Source: Kaustia mangrovi
GTDB lineage: Bacteria > Pseudomonadota > Alphaproteobacteria > Rhizobiales > Im1
Length of the DNA stretch: 64,000 nt
Assembly: GCF_015482775.1 (NCBI RefSeq)
Contig: NZ_CP058214.1
Span: 868,001-932,000, forward strand
Reading direction: 5' to 3'
Each line of letters begins with the position of its first letter. Positions within the stretch are counted from its first letter, which is position 1. The notes under the pieces are model-generated. The model saw only the letters and a program-made list of their open reading frames with translations. It did no database searches and was not told the DNA's origin. A program made the position numbers and the translations under genes. Below, in pieces: positions 1-9,314 of this stretch.

Positions 1-942
1 ACCAAGGATGGCGGCTTCGTGTCGGTCGGCACCGACATCACGCCGCTCAAGCAGCACGAGGAGCGGCTGCTGGACTCCGAGCGCGAGCTCATGAACACGG
101 TGCGCGATCTCCAGCGTTCGCGCCTCACTCTGGAGCAGCAGTCGCAGCGCCTCGCCGATCTGGCGGAGAAATACGCCCAGGAGAAGACCCGCGCGGAGGC
201 CGCCAACCGCTCCAAGTCCGAATTCCTCGCCAATATGAGCCACGAGCTCAGGACGCCGCTCAACGCCATCATCGGCTTCTCGGAGGTCATGAAGGACCAG
301 ATGCTCGGCGCGATCGGCACGGAGAAATATCTGGAATATGCCCGCGACATCCACGGCTCGGGCCAGTATCTGCTCGACGTGATCTCCGACATTCTCGACA
401 TGTCCAAGATCGAGGCCGGGCGCATGCAACTCGAGATGGGCTCGTGCGACCTCGCCGACGCGGTGGAGGAGTCCCTGCGCATCGTCCAGCCGCGCGCCCA
501 GGCGGAGAATGTGGAGATCGTGCGCGACCTGCCCGGCGCGCTCCGCGTGAAGGCCGACAAGCGCGCCATCAAGCAGGTGCTCATCAACCTGCTCGCCAAT
601 GCGGTGAAGTTCACCCCGTCCGGCGGCGAGGTCCGCATCGCGGCGACGGAGCGCGACGGCACGGTCACCATCGCGATCTCCGATACCGGCATCGGCATCC
701 CGGCCGGCGACATCGAGAAGCTCGGCCGCCCCTTCGAGCAGGTGGAGAACCAGCTCACCAAGACCAAGGCGGGCAGCGGGCTGGGGCTTGCCATCTCCCG
801 CTCCCTCGTCGAGCTCCATCGCGGCACGCTGGAGATCGAGAGCCGCGAGGGCGTAGGCACGACCGTCACCGTCGCCATCCCCCTCGACCACGAGGAGTGC
901 GCCGAGGACGAGGACCTCGCCCCTGCCGCGCAGATGGCCTGA
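1..942 (+). CDS. PAS-domain sensor histidine kinase, C-terminal part (5' end lies off the window)
   Basis: The frame is open from base 1, so the gene begins upstream of the window; the first in-frame start-like codon (GTG at 19) falls in the end of a PAS domain ([12 protein letters not shown]) and is not the real start. After a roughly 50-residue coiled coil comes a HisKA domain with the H-box [14 protein letters not shown]; the phospho-accepting His codon is at 241. The HATPase domain follows with an N-box ([13 protein letters not shown]), G1 (DTGIGI) and G2 ([10 protein letters not shown]). No membrane segment is seen in this part. It is a hybrid-free kinase of the PleC/PdhS-like PAS type; the input signal and partner regulator cannot be told from here. 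It is convergent with glnE. Confidence 0.92.
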   Translation, partial: TKDGGFVSVGTDITPLKQHEERLLDSERELMNTVRDLQRSRLTLEQQSQRLADLAEKYAQEKTRAEAANRSKSEFLANMSHELRTPLNAIIGFSEVMKDQMLGAIGTEKYLEYARDIHGSGQYLLDVISDILDMSKIEAGRMQLEMGSCDLADAVEESLRIVQPRAQAENVEIVRDLPGALRVKADKRAIKQVLINLLANAVKFTPSGGEVRIAATERDGTVTIAISDTGIGIPAGDIEKLGRPFEQVENQLTKTKAGSGLGLAISRSLVELHRGTLEIESREGVGTTVTVAIPLDHEECAEDEDLAPAAQMA

Positions 943-960
943 CAGGCGGCGTTTGTTATT

Positions 961-1031
961 CGTCATCCCCGCGCAGGCGGGGATCCATCTTTCTGGGTCC
1001 GCAATGGATTCCCGCTTCCGCGGGAATGACG
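961..1031. repeat. Intergenic palindromic repeat with 27-base arms
   Basis: Left arm 961-987 and right arm 1005-1031 are near-perfect reverse complements, and each arm itself folds (CCCCGC-gcag-GCGGGG and CCCGC-ttcc-GCGGG). This is the form of the short GTCATnCCCGC-type intergenic repeats common in alphaproteobacteria. It lies between two convergent genes, so it may also act as a bidirectional transcription barrier. The rest of 943-1231 shows no gene. A shorter, related palindrome lies at 32748-32775. Confidence 0.75.
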
Positions 1032-1231
1032 GGAAAAGAGGTTGGCCCGGGAAACAGGAACGAACATCTGCGCGAGCGCGCTCTCAGGGACTTAAAGGGC
1101 ATTGAGTAAACATGGGGTCACGAAATGCGCTCGTGATGCAAACCCGTTGGAGCCCCGGCATGACGAAGAGAGAAACGCGGCCGGCACGTGTTGAGGCGGC
1201 GTGTCTCGCATCCGATCGGACACAGCCTGTC

Positions 1232-4177
1232 CTATAGCGGCCCCACGATCTTGTCGAAGAGGCCCGCGACCTGCGCCTGCGTCTCGGCGAGCCGGGCCTC
1301 GAGAGCGCCGAGATCCGGGGCGTCGCCGGCCTGGGCGAGAAGGCGCTTCAGGCCTTCGGGCGCCTTGTCCGGCTCGAAGCGGTCGGCAACGCACAGGCGT
1401 ATGACCTGGGTCAGGCGGTGATAGAGACCGTTGGCGTCGCGCAGCGCATGGGCCTCGGCGCTGGCGATGAGGCCTTCCGCGGCCAGATGGCCGAGCGCCT
1501 CATGGGTGGTCTGGTCGAGGATGCGCTCGTGGGTGGCCGCATTGGCGACCTGGAGGAACTGGGCAATGAATTCGATGTCGATGAGCCCGCCGCGCGTGTG
1601 CTTCAGGTCCCAGAGGCCGCGCCCGCCGAACTCCGACAGGAGCCTGCGACGCATGTCGACGGCGTCGGAGGCGAGCGCCGCCACGTCGCGCGGCTGGCGC
1701 AGTGCGGCCGCGATGGCATCCTCCACCGTGCGGGTAAGCGCGCCGTCGCCGGCCACCACCCGCGCCCTCGTCAGCGCCATGCGCTCCCACGTCCACGCCG
1801 AGCCCTGGTGATAGGCGACAAAGCTGGAGATATGGGTCGCGAGCGGCCCGGCATTGCCGGACGGCCTGAGCCGCATGTCGACCTCGTAGAGCACGCCCTC
1901 CGCCGTCGGCGCGGACAGCGCGGAGACGAGCCGCTTGGTGAGGCGGGCATAGTACTGGCCGGCCATCAGCGGCTTGGCCCCGTCGGACATCGCATCCGCC
2001 TCGGCCGTCTCGTAGATGAGGATGAGATCGAGGTCGGACGAGGCCGTCATCTCCCGTCCGCCCCATTTGCCCATGGCGACCAGCACCGCCTCGCCGCCCG
2101 GAACACGGCCATGGGTCTCGGCGAAATCGGTTTGGCAGGCCTTGAGCAGGCGGGCGGACAGGACGTCGGCAAGCGCCGTATAGGCGCGGCCCGCCTCCGC
2201 CGCGCTCACCGTATCGGTCAGCACCCGCATGCCGATGCGGAACATCTGCTCGTGGCCGACGACGCGCGCCCGGTCGAGGCTCTCCTCGAAGGTCAGCTCG
2301 CCGGCGAGCGCCTCGTCCACCGCGGCATCGAGCTCCTCGCGCCCGGGCAGCGGGCCGAAGAAGCCCGGATCGAGCACGGCATCGAAGATGCGCGGCCGGT
2401 GGCTCACCTGGTCGGCAAGGCGCGGCGCGGTGCCCATGAGGGTCGCGACGAGATCGAGCAGCTTCGGATTGGCCCACAGCAGCGAGAAGAGCTGCACGCC
2501 GGCGGGCAGCCCCGTCAGGAATCGGTCGAAGGCGAAGAACGCGCTGTCGGGCTCGCCCGCCCGCGACAGGGCGGTGAGCAGGGCGGGCATGATCTCGGTG
2601 AGCCGCTCGCGCGCCCGTGCGCTGCGTGTCGCCGGGAACCGCCCGAAATGCCAGCCGCGAATGGCCGCGGAGATCTCCGAGACCTTGGTGAAGCCGAGCT
2701 GGGAGAGCGCCTCCAGCGTGCCGGGATCGTCCTCGCCGCCGGTGAAGACCAGATTGCCGGCATCCACCCCGAGCCCCGCGGATTGCTCGAACAGCGCGGA
2801 ATAATGCCGCTCCACCGTCTTCAGCACGGGCTCCAGCGCCGCCTCGAGCGCCTCCGGCGTCTCGAAGCCGGCAAACAGGGCGAAGCGCGCGAAGGCCTCG
2901 TCGTCGGACGGCAGGGTGTGGGTCTGCTCGTCGTTCATCATCTGCAGGCGGTGCTCGACGGTGCGAAGGAAGCGATAGGCGTCCTTGAGCTCGTCGGCCA
3001 CATCGGGGGCGATCCAGTCGGCCTCCGCCAGCGCGTCGAGCATCTCCAGCGTCTGGCGGCCGCGCAGCTCCGGCATCCGCCCGCCGGCAATGAGCTGCTG
3101 GGTCTGCACGAAGAACTCGATCTCGCGGATACCGCCGCGCCCCAGCTTGAGATTGTGCCCGCGCACCGCGACCGTGCCATGACCCTTGACGCTGTGGATC
3201 TGGCGCTTGAGGGACTGGACGTCGAGGATCGCGGCGAAATCGAGGTATTTGCGCCAGACGAAGGGGGTCAGCCGGTCGAGGAAATCGGCGCCCGCCGCCA
3301 TGTCGCCCGCCACGGGACGGGCCTTGATCATGGCCGCGCGCTCCCAGTTCTGGCCCATGCTCTCGTAATATTGCGCCGCCGCCTCCACCGCGATGGCGAT
3401 ATTGGTGGCTCTCGGATCGGGGCGCAGGCGCAGGTCGACCCGGAATACATAACCGTCCGCCGTGATGTCCTGGAGGAAGGAGACAAGCCTGCGCGTGAGC
3501 CGGACGAAGAAGGTCGAGGCCTCCACGCCCTCCGCGAGCGGCGCCACCTCCGGATCGTAGAAGACCATGAGGTCGATATCGCTCGAATAGTTGAGCTCGC
3601 GCGCGCCGTACTTGCCCATGGCGAGCACGATATAGCCGCTGCCGCGCCCGGGAGAGGCCTCGTCGAAGCCTTCGAGATGGGCCTTTCGGTAGGCCGCCCG
3701 CAAGAGCCAGTCCACCGTGCCGCCGAGGGCGGCGTCGGCGAAGGCGGAGAGCCCCTCGGTCACCTGCTCGACGCTCCAGGCGCCGGACAGATCGGCCAGC
3801 GCGATGGCCAGTGCCGCACGCTGGCGCGCCCGGCGAAGCGCCGTCTTCGCCTCCTGCTCGCCCTCGGTCTCGCCCAGCGTTCGGCCGAGCTCCGCAATGA
3901 TCGCATCGAGGGTGCGCTCCGGATCGCCCGTCAGGGCATCGGCGGCAAACGCCGGGTCGCGCAGCATGGCTTCGCGCAGGAACGGCGCCTCGAAGAAGAT
4001 GGCATTGGCGAGCCCCTCGGCGCCGCCATCCTCGCGGAGTCGGGCGAGGAGCGTTGCCGCGCCCTCTCCGTCCCCGCCGGAGGCGCGCTGCGCGAGATCG
4101 TCGAAGAAGGGGCCAGCAGCCTCGCGCACAGCGTCGTTGGCGACGGGCTTCAGGGACTGGGAATCGGGGATCGGCAT
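1232..4177 (-). CDS. glnE: Bifunctional glutamine synthetase adenylyltransferase/deadenylase
   Basis: GlnE adds AMP to, and removes it from, glutamine synthetase and so sets ammonia assimilation according to PII signals. The 981-residue protein has the duplicated family architecture: a first nucleotidyltransferase half with SSDIDLMVFYD near residue 198 and the GRGGIREIEFF motif, and a second half with SSDLDLILIYE near residue 710 and TRGGLIDIEF. Length fits the family (about 950-990). The frame extends to 4231, but that would overlap the upstream kinase by 41 bases; the ATG at 4177 is 13 bases after the kinase stop and starts MPIPDSQ, so I use it. It is the last gene of the degP-regulator-kinase-glnE run, an arrangement known in rhizobia. 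Confidence 0.95.
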   Translation of the reverse strand: MPIPDSQSLKPVANDAVREAAGPFFDDLAQRASGGDGEGAATLLARLREDGGAEGLANAIFFEAPFLREAMLRDPAFAADALTGDPERTLDAIIAELGRTLGETEGEQEAKTALRRARQRAALAIALADLSGAWSVEQVTEGLSAFADAALGGTVDWLLRAAYRKAHLEGFDEASPGRGSGYIVLAMGKYGARELNYSSDIDLMVFYDPEVAPLAEGVEASTFFVRLTRRLVSFLQDITADGYVFRVDLRLRPDPRATNIAIAVEAAAQYYESMGQNWERAAMIKARPVAGDMAAGADFLDRLTPFVWRKYLDFAAILDVQSLKRQIHSVKGHGTVAVRGHNLKLGRGGIREIEFFVQTQQLIAGGRMPELRGRQTLEMLDALAEADWIAPDVADELKDAYRFLRTVEHRLQMMNDEQTHTLPSDDEAFARFALFAGFETPEALEAALEPVLKTVERHYSALFEQSAGLGVDAGNLVFTGGEDDPGTLEALSQLGFTKVSEISAAIRGWHFGRFPATRSARARERLTEIMPALLTALSRAGEPDSAFFAFDRFLTGLPAGVQLFSLLWANPKLLDLVATLMGTAPRLADQVSHRPRIFDAVLDPGFFGPLPGREELDAAVDEALAGELTFEESLDRARVVGHEQMFRIGMRVLTDTVSAAEAGRAYTALADVLSARLLKACQTDFAETHGRVPGGEAVLVAMGKWGGREMTASSDLDLILIYETAEADAMSDGAKPLMAGQYYARLTKRLVSALSAPTAEGVLYEVDMRLRPSGNAGPLATHISSFVAYHQGSAWTWERMALTRARVVAGDGALTRTVEDAIAAALRQPRDVAALASDAVDMRRRLLSEFGGRGLWDLKHTRGGLIDIEFIAQFLQVANAATHERILDQTTHEALGHLAAEGLIASAEAHALRDANGLYHRLTQVIRLCVADRFEPDKAPEGLKRLLAQAGDAPDLGALEARLAETQAQVAGLFDKIVGPL

Positions 4178-4190
4178 GGCAGGCGCGATG

Positions 4191-5579
4191 TTATCCGTCG
4201 GCCCCGATGGAGGGAAGCACCAACTCCGCACGCAGGCCGGGCTCGTTGTCCTTCAGCTCGAGCGTGCCGCCATGAAGGCTCGTCACGGCGCTGACCAGGC
4301 TCAGGCCGAGCCCGTTTCCGGGCTTCGACCGCCCCCTGTCGAGCCGCACGAAGCGTTCCACGACGCGCTCGCTCTCGCCCTCCGGCACGCCCGGCCCGTT
4401 ATCGGCGACGGCGACCACCACCGTATCGCCGCGCCGCTGCGCGGAGAGCTCGATCCGGAGCGCGCGCTCATCCGTCGCGGCATATTTGAGGGCATTGTCC
4501 ACGAGATTGGTCAGCGCCTGCGCGAGAAGCTGCCGGTCGCCCCTGATCGCGAGGCCGGGCTCCGCCCTGACGGTGAGCGTGCCGCCCTCCTCCTCCACCA
4601 GCGGCTCGAACAGCTCCGCGATCTCCTCCACGAGGCCACCCGCCTCCATGTCCGTCAGGCCCTCGCGCGCCTGGCCGGCCTCGGTCCGTGCGATGCTCAG
4701 GAGCGCGTTGAAGGTGCGCAGGAGCTGGTCGGCCTCCTCCAGCGTCTCCTCCAGCGCGGCCTTGTGGACGGCGTCGTCCTTCTGGCGCAGTGCATCCTCG
4801 ACGCGCGCGCGAAGCCGCGTCAGCGGTGTCTTCAGGTCGTGAGCGACATTGCTGGATATCTCCTTCATGCCGACCATGAGCCGCTCGATCTGGTCGAGCA
4901 TCTCGTTGAGATTGCCGGCCAGCCGGTCGAGCTCGTCGCCCGTGCCGCTCACCGGCATGCGCCCGGAGAGGTCGCCCGCCATGATGGTGCGGCTCGTCTG
5001 GGAGATCGAATCGACGCGCCGGAGGAAATTGCGGCTCATCAGGATGCCCCCGCCGAGCCCGAAGACGACCGCGATGCCGAGCGCCCAGAACAGCGTGCGC
5101 CCGATCAGCTCGGCAAATTCCCGACGTTCCTGGACATCGCGGCCGACCAGCAGCGTGAAGCCCAGATCGAGCGGGGTATGGAAGGCGCGCGCCTGATGGC
5201 GCTCCACCCCATCCGCCGTCTCAACCGCATAGGGAAACTCGATCCAGCCCCGGCCCTTCACCGCCTTCACGGGCATGGCGTCGAGATTGCCGGCGATCCG
5301 GCGGCCGAAATAGTTGGTGAGGAGGTAGATATTGCCGGAGGCGTGCTCGCTGCGGCTCTTGATGGTGTCGACGAGCTGGCCGACGCCGCCCTGCGTGTAC
5401 TGCTCGCCAAGCGAGGAGATCTCCGCGCGGATGGTCTCGTCGCTCTGGCGTTCGAGCAGCACCACCGTGTTCCAGTAGACATAGGCGAGGATCAGGCCGA
5501 CCGAGAGCGCGAAGACGGCCAGGTAGAGGGCTGCCAGCCGGAAGGTCGACGTCTTGATGAGCTTAAGACTTGTCCGCAC
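4191..5579 (-). CDS. Membrane sensor histidine kinase, partner of the regulator at 5563-6243
   Basis: The 462-residue protein has an N-terminal membrane segment (about 14-36), a periplasmic sensor region of about 120 residues, a second membrane segment (about 162-182), a HAMP linker, a HisKA domain with NVAHDLKTPLTRL (His247), and an ATPase domain with DNGPGVP and NGLGLSLV. It is a type I OmpR-class kinase. Its start overlaps the stop of the response regulator by 17 bases, so the two are translationally linked. Position between degP and glnE suggests an envelope-related signal by context, but no specific ligand can be read from the sequence. Confidence 0.93.
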   Translation of the reverse strand: MRTSLKLIKTSTFRLAALYLAVFALSVGLILAYVYWNTVVLLERQSDETIRAEISSLGEQYTQGGVGQLVDTIKSRSEHASGNIYLLTNYFGRRIAGNLDAMPVKAVKGRGWIEFPYAVETADGVERHQARAFHTPLDLGFTLLVGRDVQERREFAELIGRTLFWALGIAVVFGLGGGILMSRNFLRRVDSISQTSRTIMAGDLSGRMPVSGTGDELDRLAGNLNEMLDQIERLMVGMKEISSNVAHDLKTPLTRLRARVEDALRQKDDAVHKAALEETLEEADQLLRTFNALLSIARTEAGQAREGLTDMEAGGLVEEIAELFEPLVEEEGGTLTVRAEPGLAIRGDRQLLAQALTNLVDNALKYAATDERALRIELSAQRRGDTVVVAVADNGPGVPEGESERVVERFVRLDRGRSKPGNGLGLSLVSAVTSLHGGTLELKDNEPGLRAELVLPSIGADG

Positions 5580-6243
5580 GGATCATGTACCCCGCGCCCC
5601 GGATGGTATGGAGCAGCGCGTTGGAGAACCCCTTGTCGATCTTGGAGCGCAGGCGCGAGATATGCACGTCGATCACGTTGGTCTGCGGATCGAAGTGATA
5701 GTCCCAGACATTCTCCAGGAGCATGGTGCGGGTCACCACGCGCCCAGCATTCTTCAGGAGATATTCGAGCAGCTTGAACTCGCGCGGCTGCAACAGAATC
5801 TCTTCCCCGCCGCGGCTGACCGTGCGGGCGAGCAGGTCCATCTCCAGATCGCCGACCTTGAGGGTGGTTCGGGCCGCCTCCGGCCGGGCGCGGCGCACCA
5901 GCCCCTCGATCCGCGCCAGGAGCTCCGAGAAGGCATAGGGCTTGGCGAGATAGTCGTCGCCGCCGGCGCGCAGCCCCGTCACCCTGTCGTCGACATCGCC
6001 GAGCGCGCTCAGGATGAGGACCGGCGTTGCGACGCCCTCGCGCCTCAGCGTCTCGATGACCGTCAGGCCGTCCATGCCGGGCAGCATGCGGTCGACGACA
6101 AGCACGTCGTGGACCTTGCCGCGCGCGGCCTCCAGGCCCTCCTCGCCATCGCAGGCATGATCGGCCACATGGCCGCTCTCCCTGAGACCCTTGAGGAGAT
6201 AGGCGGCCGCCTGCCCGTCATCTTCGATCACCAGAATGCGCAT
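5563..6243 (-). CDS. OmpR-family response regulator downstream of degP
   Basis: The 226-residue protein has a receiver domain (MRILVIEDD; acceptor Asp51 in VVDRMLPGMDG; Lys101 in AKPYAF) and a winged-helix DNA-binding domain ending in DVHISRLRSKIDKG and IRGAGYMI. The frame could extend to 6417, but the canonical receiver begins at the ATG at 6243, preceded by an AAGG, so that start is chosen. A strong intrinsic terminator (6261-6293) ends only 18 bases before this ATG. There is no room for a promoter between them, so expression must come from read-through of that hairpin or from a start point inside it. Confidence 0.93.
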   Translation of the reverse strand: MRILVIEDDGQAAAYLLKGLRESGHVADHACDGEEGLEAARGKVHDVLVVDRMLPGMDGLTVIETLRREGVATPVLILSALGDVDDRVTGLRAGGDDYLAKPYAFSELLARIEGLVRRARPEAARTTLKVGDLEMDLLARTVSRGGEEILLQPREFKLLEYLLKNAGRVVTRTMLLENVWDYHFDPQTNVIDVHISRLRSKIDKGFSNALLHTIRGAGYMIRADKS

Positions 6244-6260
6244 GTCATGCGCCTTACAAG

Positions 6261-6293
6261 AAAAAACCGGCGGTGGGAACTCCCCACCGCCGG
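6261..6293 (-). terminator. Intrinsic terminator after degP, in the leader of the response regulator
   Basis: On the minus strand an 11-bp perfect stem (6283-6293 with 6267-6277) and 5-base loop are followed by six T residues (6266-6261). It closes degP transcription about 143 bases after the stop codon. Because the next gene starts 18 bases further on, the same hairpin also works as a leader element, possibly an attenuator. The remainder of 6294-6436 holds nothing else recognisable. Confidence 0.9.
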
Positions 6294-6436
6294 CGTCCCT
6301 GTCCGGGACAGATGGCCACGCGATAACCGGTCTTGCGGGGGAACCGTGTCGCAACGACCGGCATCGCGTGGCTACGGCCCCCAGAGTGCGGGGATGCGGG
6401 GCCGCAGTTTCGTCCACAAGGCGCCAAACCCTCTCC

Positions 6437-7945
6437 TCACCCCTGCTTCAGCGGCAGGGCCACGAAGCGCTGGCCGTCGCTGGTGCGCACCAGGACGAGA
6501 ACCGACTTGCGGTCGCCCTCGCCGGCCTTCTCGAGCGCGGCGTTCAGCTCCTCCGGCGTCTTCACCGCGGCACCGGCCACCTCGACGATCTGGTCGCCCG
6601 GGCGGATGCCCTTGCCGGCGGCCGGACCGTCCGGGTCGAGGCCGACAATGCTCACGCCCTCGCCGTCTTCCGACGGCGCGACGCGCAGGCCGAGATCGGC
6701 GAGGCTCGTCTCGTCGGAGCCTTCCATGGCGCGGGCAGCCTGCTGCTTGGCGCCGGGCATCGTGCCGATGGTCACGTCGAGCGTCTGGCGGTCGCCGTCG
6801 CGCAGCACCTCCACCTTGGCCGTCTCGCCGGGTTCGATTGCCGCGATCTGGCGGGCAAGGTCGCGCGGATCCTTCACGCCGTTGCCGTTGACCGACAGCA
6901 CGGTGTCGCCCGTCTTCAGGCCGGCCTTGGCGGCGGGCGAGTCCTCGGTCACCTCCAGGACGATGGCGCCCTCGGGCTTGGCGAGATCGAGGCTTTCGGC
7001 AATATCGCCCGTCACCGGCTGGATCTGGACGCCGAGCCAGCCGCGGGTCACGCCGCCATTGGCGATCAGGTCGCCGACCACGTCGTTCGCCATGCTCGCG
7101 GGGATGGCGAAGCCGATGCCCACGCTGCCGCCAGACGGCGAGTAGATGGCCGTGTTCACACCGACGACCTCGCCCTTGAGATTGAAGGCCGGACCGCCGG
7201 AATTGCCGCGGTTGATCGGCGCGTCGATCTGCAGGAAGTCGTCATAGGGGCCGGCGCCGATCTCGCGGCCGCGCGCCGACACGATGCCGGTCGTGACCGT
7301 GCCGCCGAGGCCGAAGGGATTGCCGACGGCGATCACCCAGTCGCCCACGCGGGCCCCGTCCGTCGCGAAGGCGACATGCGGCAGGGCCTTGTCGGCCTCG
7401 ACCTTCAGGACGGCCAGATCGGTCTTGGGATCGGTGCCCACCACCGTCGCGTCATATTCAGTGCCGTCCGACGTCGCCACCGTGACGGTCTCGGCATCCT
7501 GGACCACATGGTTGTTGGTCACGATGTAGCCGTCCTCGGAGATGACGAAGCCGGAACCGAGGCCCGTGCGATGCGGCGCGTGGCGGCCCTGCGGGCCGTC
7601 GCCACCCGGCATGCCGGGAAACTGCTTGAAGAACTTCCAGAACGGGCTGTCCTTCGGGAAGGGCAGACCCTGGCCGTTGCCATTGCCGTCGAAGGACGAC
7701 AACACCTTTGGCTTGCTCTCCACCTTGACGCTCACGACGGCCGGCATAACCGTCTCGACGATGTCGGCGAAGCCCGCCGCCGGCGCGCGGTTGAGCGTGA
7801 TGGGCGCGCTGGTCTGGGGTTCCTTGGCAAAGGCGTCGTGAAGCGCCGGGCCCGTCAGCGCGCTCGCGCCCATCAGGGCGACGAGGCCGGCCGCCAGAAG
7901 GGCCTTGCGGCCGTTGCGCGGCAGTATCGTCTTGTGAGTCCGCAT
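6437..7945 (-). CDS. degP: Do/DegP-family periplasmic serine protease
   Basis: This is an envelope quality-control protease and chaperone. A signal sequence (residues about 1-40, with a hydrophobic core LLAAGLVALMGASALTG) precedes a trypsin-like domain with the triad His146 (TNNHVV), Asp176 (KTDLAVL) and Ser249 (RGNSGGPAF). Two PDZ domains follow, each with its own GD..V.V..G segment. Mature size is typical. The frame reaches 7990, but the ATG at 7945 is preceded by AGGAG and begins the signal peptide. It lies after the cytochrome c maturation genes, as in Rhizobium and Sinorhizobium, with a 127-base gap that could carry its own promoter. Confidence 0.95.
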   Translation of the reverse strand: MRTHKTILPRNGRKALLAAGLVALMGASALTGPALHDAFAKEPQTSAPITLNRAPAAGFADIVETVMPAVVSVKVESKPKVLSSFDGNGNGQGLPFPKDSPFWKFFKQFPGMPGGDGPQGRHAPHRTGLGSGFVISEDGYIVTNNHVVQDAETVTVATSDGTEYDATVVGTDPKTDLAVLKVEADKALPHVAFATDGARVGDWVIAVGNPFGLGGTVTTGIVSARGREIGAGPYDDFLQIDAPINRGNSGGPAFNLKGEVVGVNTAIYSPSGGSVGIGFAIPASMANDVVGDLIANGGVTRGWLGVQIQPVTGDIAESLDLAKPEGAIVLEVTEDSPAAKAGLKTGDTVLSVNGNGVKDPRDLARQIAAIEPGETAKVEVLRDGDRQTLDVTIGTMPGAKQQAARAMEGSDETSLADLGLRVAPSEDGEGVSIVGLDPDGPAAGKGIRPGDQIVEVAGAAVKTPEELNAALEKAGEGDRKSVLVLVRTSDGQRFVALPLKQG

Positions 7946-8072
7946 CGGTTGCTCCTGCTCGTGGTGCTCGGTAACTGTTTCGCAGAGCAATGTGCGGGCG
8001 GAGCCTTACACCGACCTTTCAGGAGCATTAAACTTTCGTAAGGTTTGGGCGGCCTGCCGCCGGCCCGATGCC

Positions 8073-9314
8073 CTAGTCGCCATCTCCGCCGGCAAGCGCC
8101 GTCACGATGGCGGAGCTCTTCTCCAGCGTCTTGTGCACCGGGCACTTGCCGGCGATCTCCAGGATCTTGTCGGCGTCGAGGCCCTCCGGCAGCGCGCCCT
8201 CTATGGAGATCGAGCGCTCGAAACGGTCGATGCGCCCTTCGCGCCCCTCCCCGCAGTCGCGGCAGTCCTCAGCGTGCACCTTAGCATGGCTCACCTCCAC
8301 CGCGATGCGGCCGAGCGCATAGCCCTTGCGGTCGGCATACATGCGCAGCGTCATGGACGTGCAGGCGCCGAGCGCGATGGAGAGGAAATCGTAGGGCGAA
8401 GGCCCGCTGTCGAGCCCGCCATGGTCCTGCGGCTCGTCGGCGAGCAGGCTGTGGCGCCCGGATGTCACCTTCTGCTGGTAGGTGCCCTCGCCCGTCTCCG
8501 ACACCCGAACCGCATCGGGCGGCCCGTCGGGCTCGGCGGCCTGGCCGTCGAGCGAGACATAGCGCTCCGCCCAGGCGCTCAGCACGTCGGCGACATAGAC
8601 CGCATCCGTCCTGCGGGTCAGAAGGTGGTCGGCATCGTCGAGCGAGACGAAGCTCTTGGGGTGCTTGGCGGCCTCGAAGATCTCCGCGGCGTTCTCGATG
8701 CCCACGACCTCGTCGCGCGGGGCATGGAACACGATGAGCGGCCGCTTGAGCGCCGAGATGCGCTGGCGCACATCCTGGGCGCGGACATTGTCGAGGAAGG
8801 ATTTGCGGATCGTGAAGGACCGTCCTGCGAGCTCGACCTGCGCCTCGCCGGTCCGCTCGATCTCCTCCACCGACACGCCGAAATTCCGGATCACATGGTC
8901 GGCATGGGCCGGGGCGGCGATGGTGGCCACCGCGCGGGCCTCCGGGATGTCGCCGGCCGCCGCCAGCACCGCAGCGCCGCCAAGGCTGTGCCCGATCAGG
9001 AGGCGCGGCGCCTCGTAGTCCCGGCGCAGGAAGTCCGCCGCCTCGAGGAGATCCTGGACATTGGACGAGAAATCCGTGCTGGCGAAGTCGCCGTCGCTGC
9101 TGCCGAGCCCCGTGAAGTCGAACCTGAGCACGGCGACGCCGCGCTCGGCGAGCATGCGCGACACACGCGAGGCCGCCGGCGTGTCCTTGGAGCAGGAGAA
9201 GCAGTGTGCGAACAGGGCGTAGGCACGGATCTCGCCTGCCGGCAGCTCGAGCCGCGCGGCGAGCCTGGCGCCCTGGCTCCCCTCGAATTCCACCTTTTCC
9301 GATAAGCGCGTCAC
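8073..9314 (-). CDS. Alpha/beta hydrolase fused to an OsmC domain
   Basis: The N-terminal ~255 residues form an alpha/beta hydrolase with nucleophile elbow GHSLGG (Ser110), an Asp in HAPRDEVVG and a His in DDADHLL. The C-terminal ~150 residues form an OsmC/Ohr-like domain with both peroxidatic-type cysteines: one in LGACTSM (about residue 317) and one in GKCPVH (about residue 390). OsmC proteins reduce organic hydroperoxides through this cysteine pair; what the hydrolase half acts on is unknown. The fusion is a known, widely distributed family. Its ATG overlaps the ccmH stop by 4 bases, so it is co-translated with cytochrome c maturation genes. Confidence 0.93.
   Translation of the reverse strand: MTRLSEKVEFEGSQGARLAARLELPAGEIRAYALFAHCFSCSKDTPAASRVSRMLAERGVAVLRFDFTGLGSSDGDFASTDFSSNVQDLLEAADFLRRDYEAPRLLIGHSLGGAAVLAAAGDIPEARAVATIAAPAHADHVIRNFGVSVEEIERTGEAQVELAGRSFTIRKSFLDNVRAQDVRQRISALKRPLIVFHAPRDEVVGIENAAEIFEAAKHPKSFVSLDDADHLLTRRTDAVYVADVLSAWAERYVSLDGQAAEPDGPPDAVRVSETGEGTYQQKVTSGRHSLLADEPQDHGGLDSGPSPYDFLSIALGACTSMTLRMYADRKGYALGRIAVEVSHAKVHAEDCRDCGEGREGRIDRFERSISIEGALPEGLDADKILEIAGKCPVHKTLEKSSAIVTALAGGDGD

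Noticed and set aside
1418-4294. 958-codon open frame on the plus strand opposite glnE
   Set aside because: It is entirely antisense to a gene with clear catalytic motifs; its product is R/G/E-rich with no domain, as expected from mirror frames in high-GC DNA.
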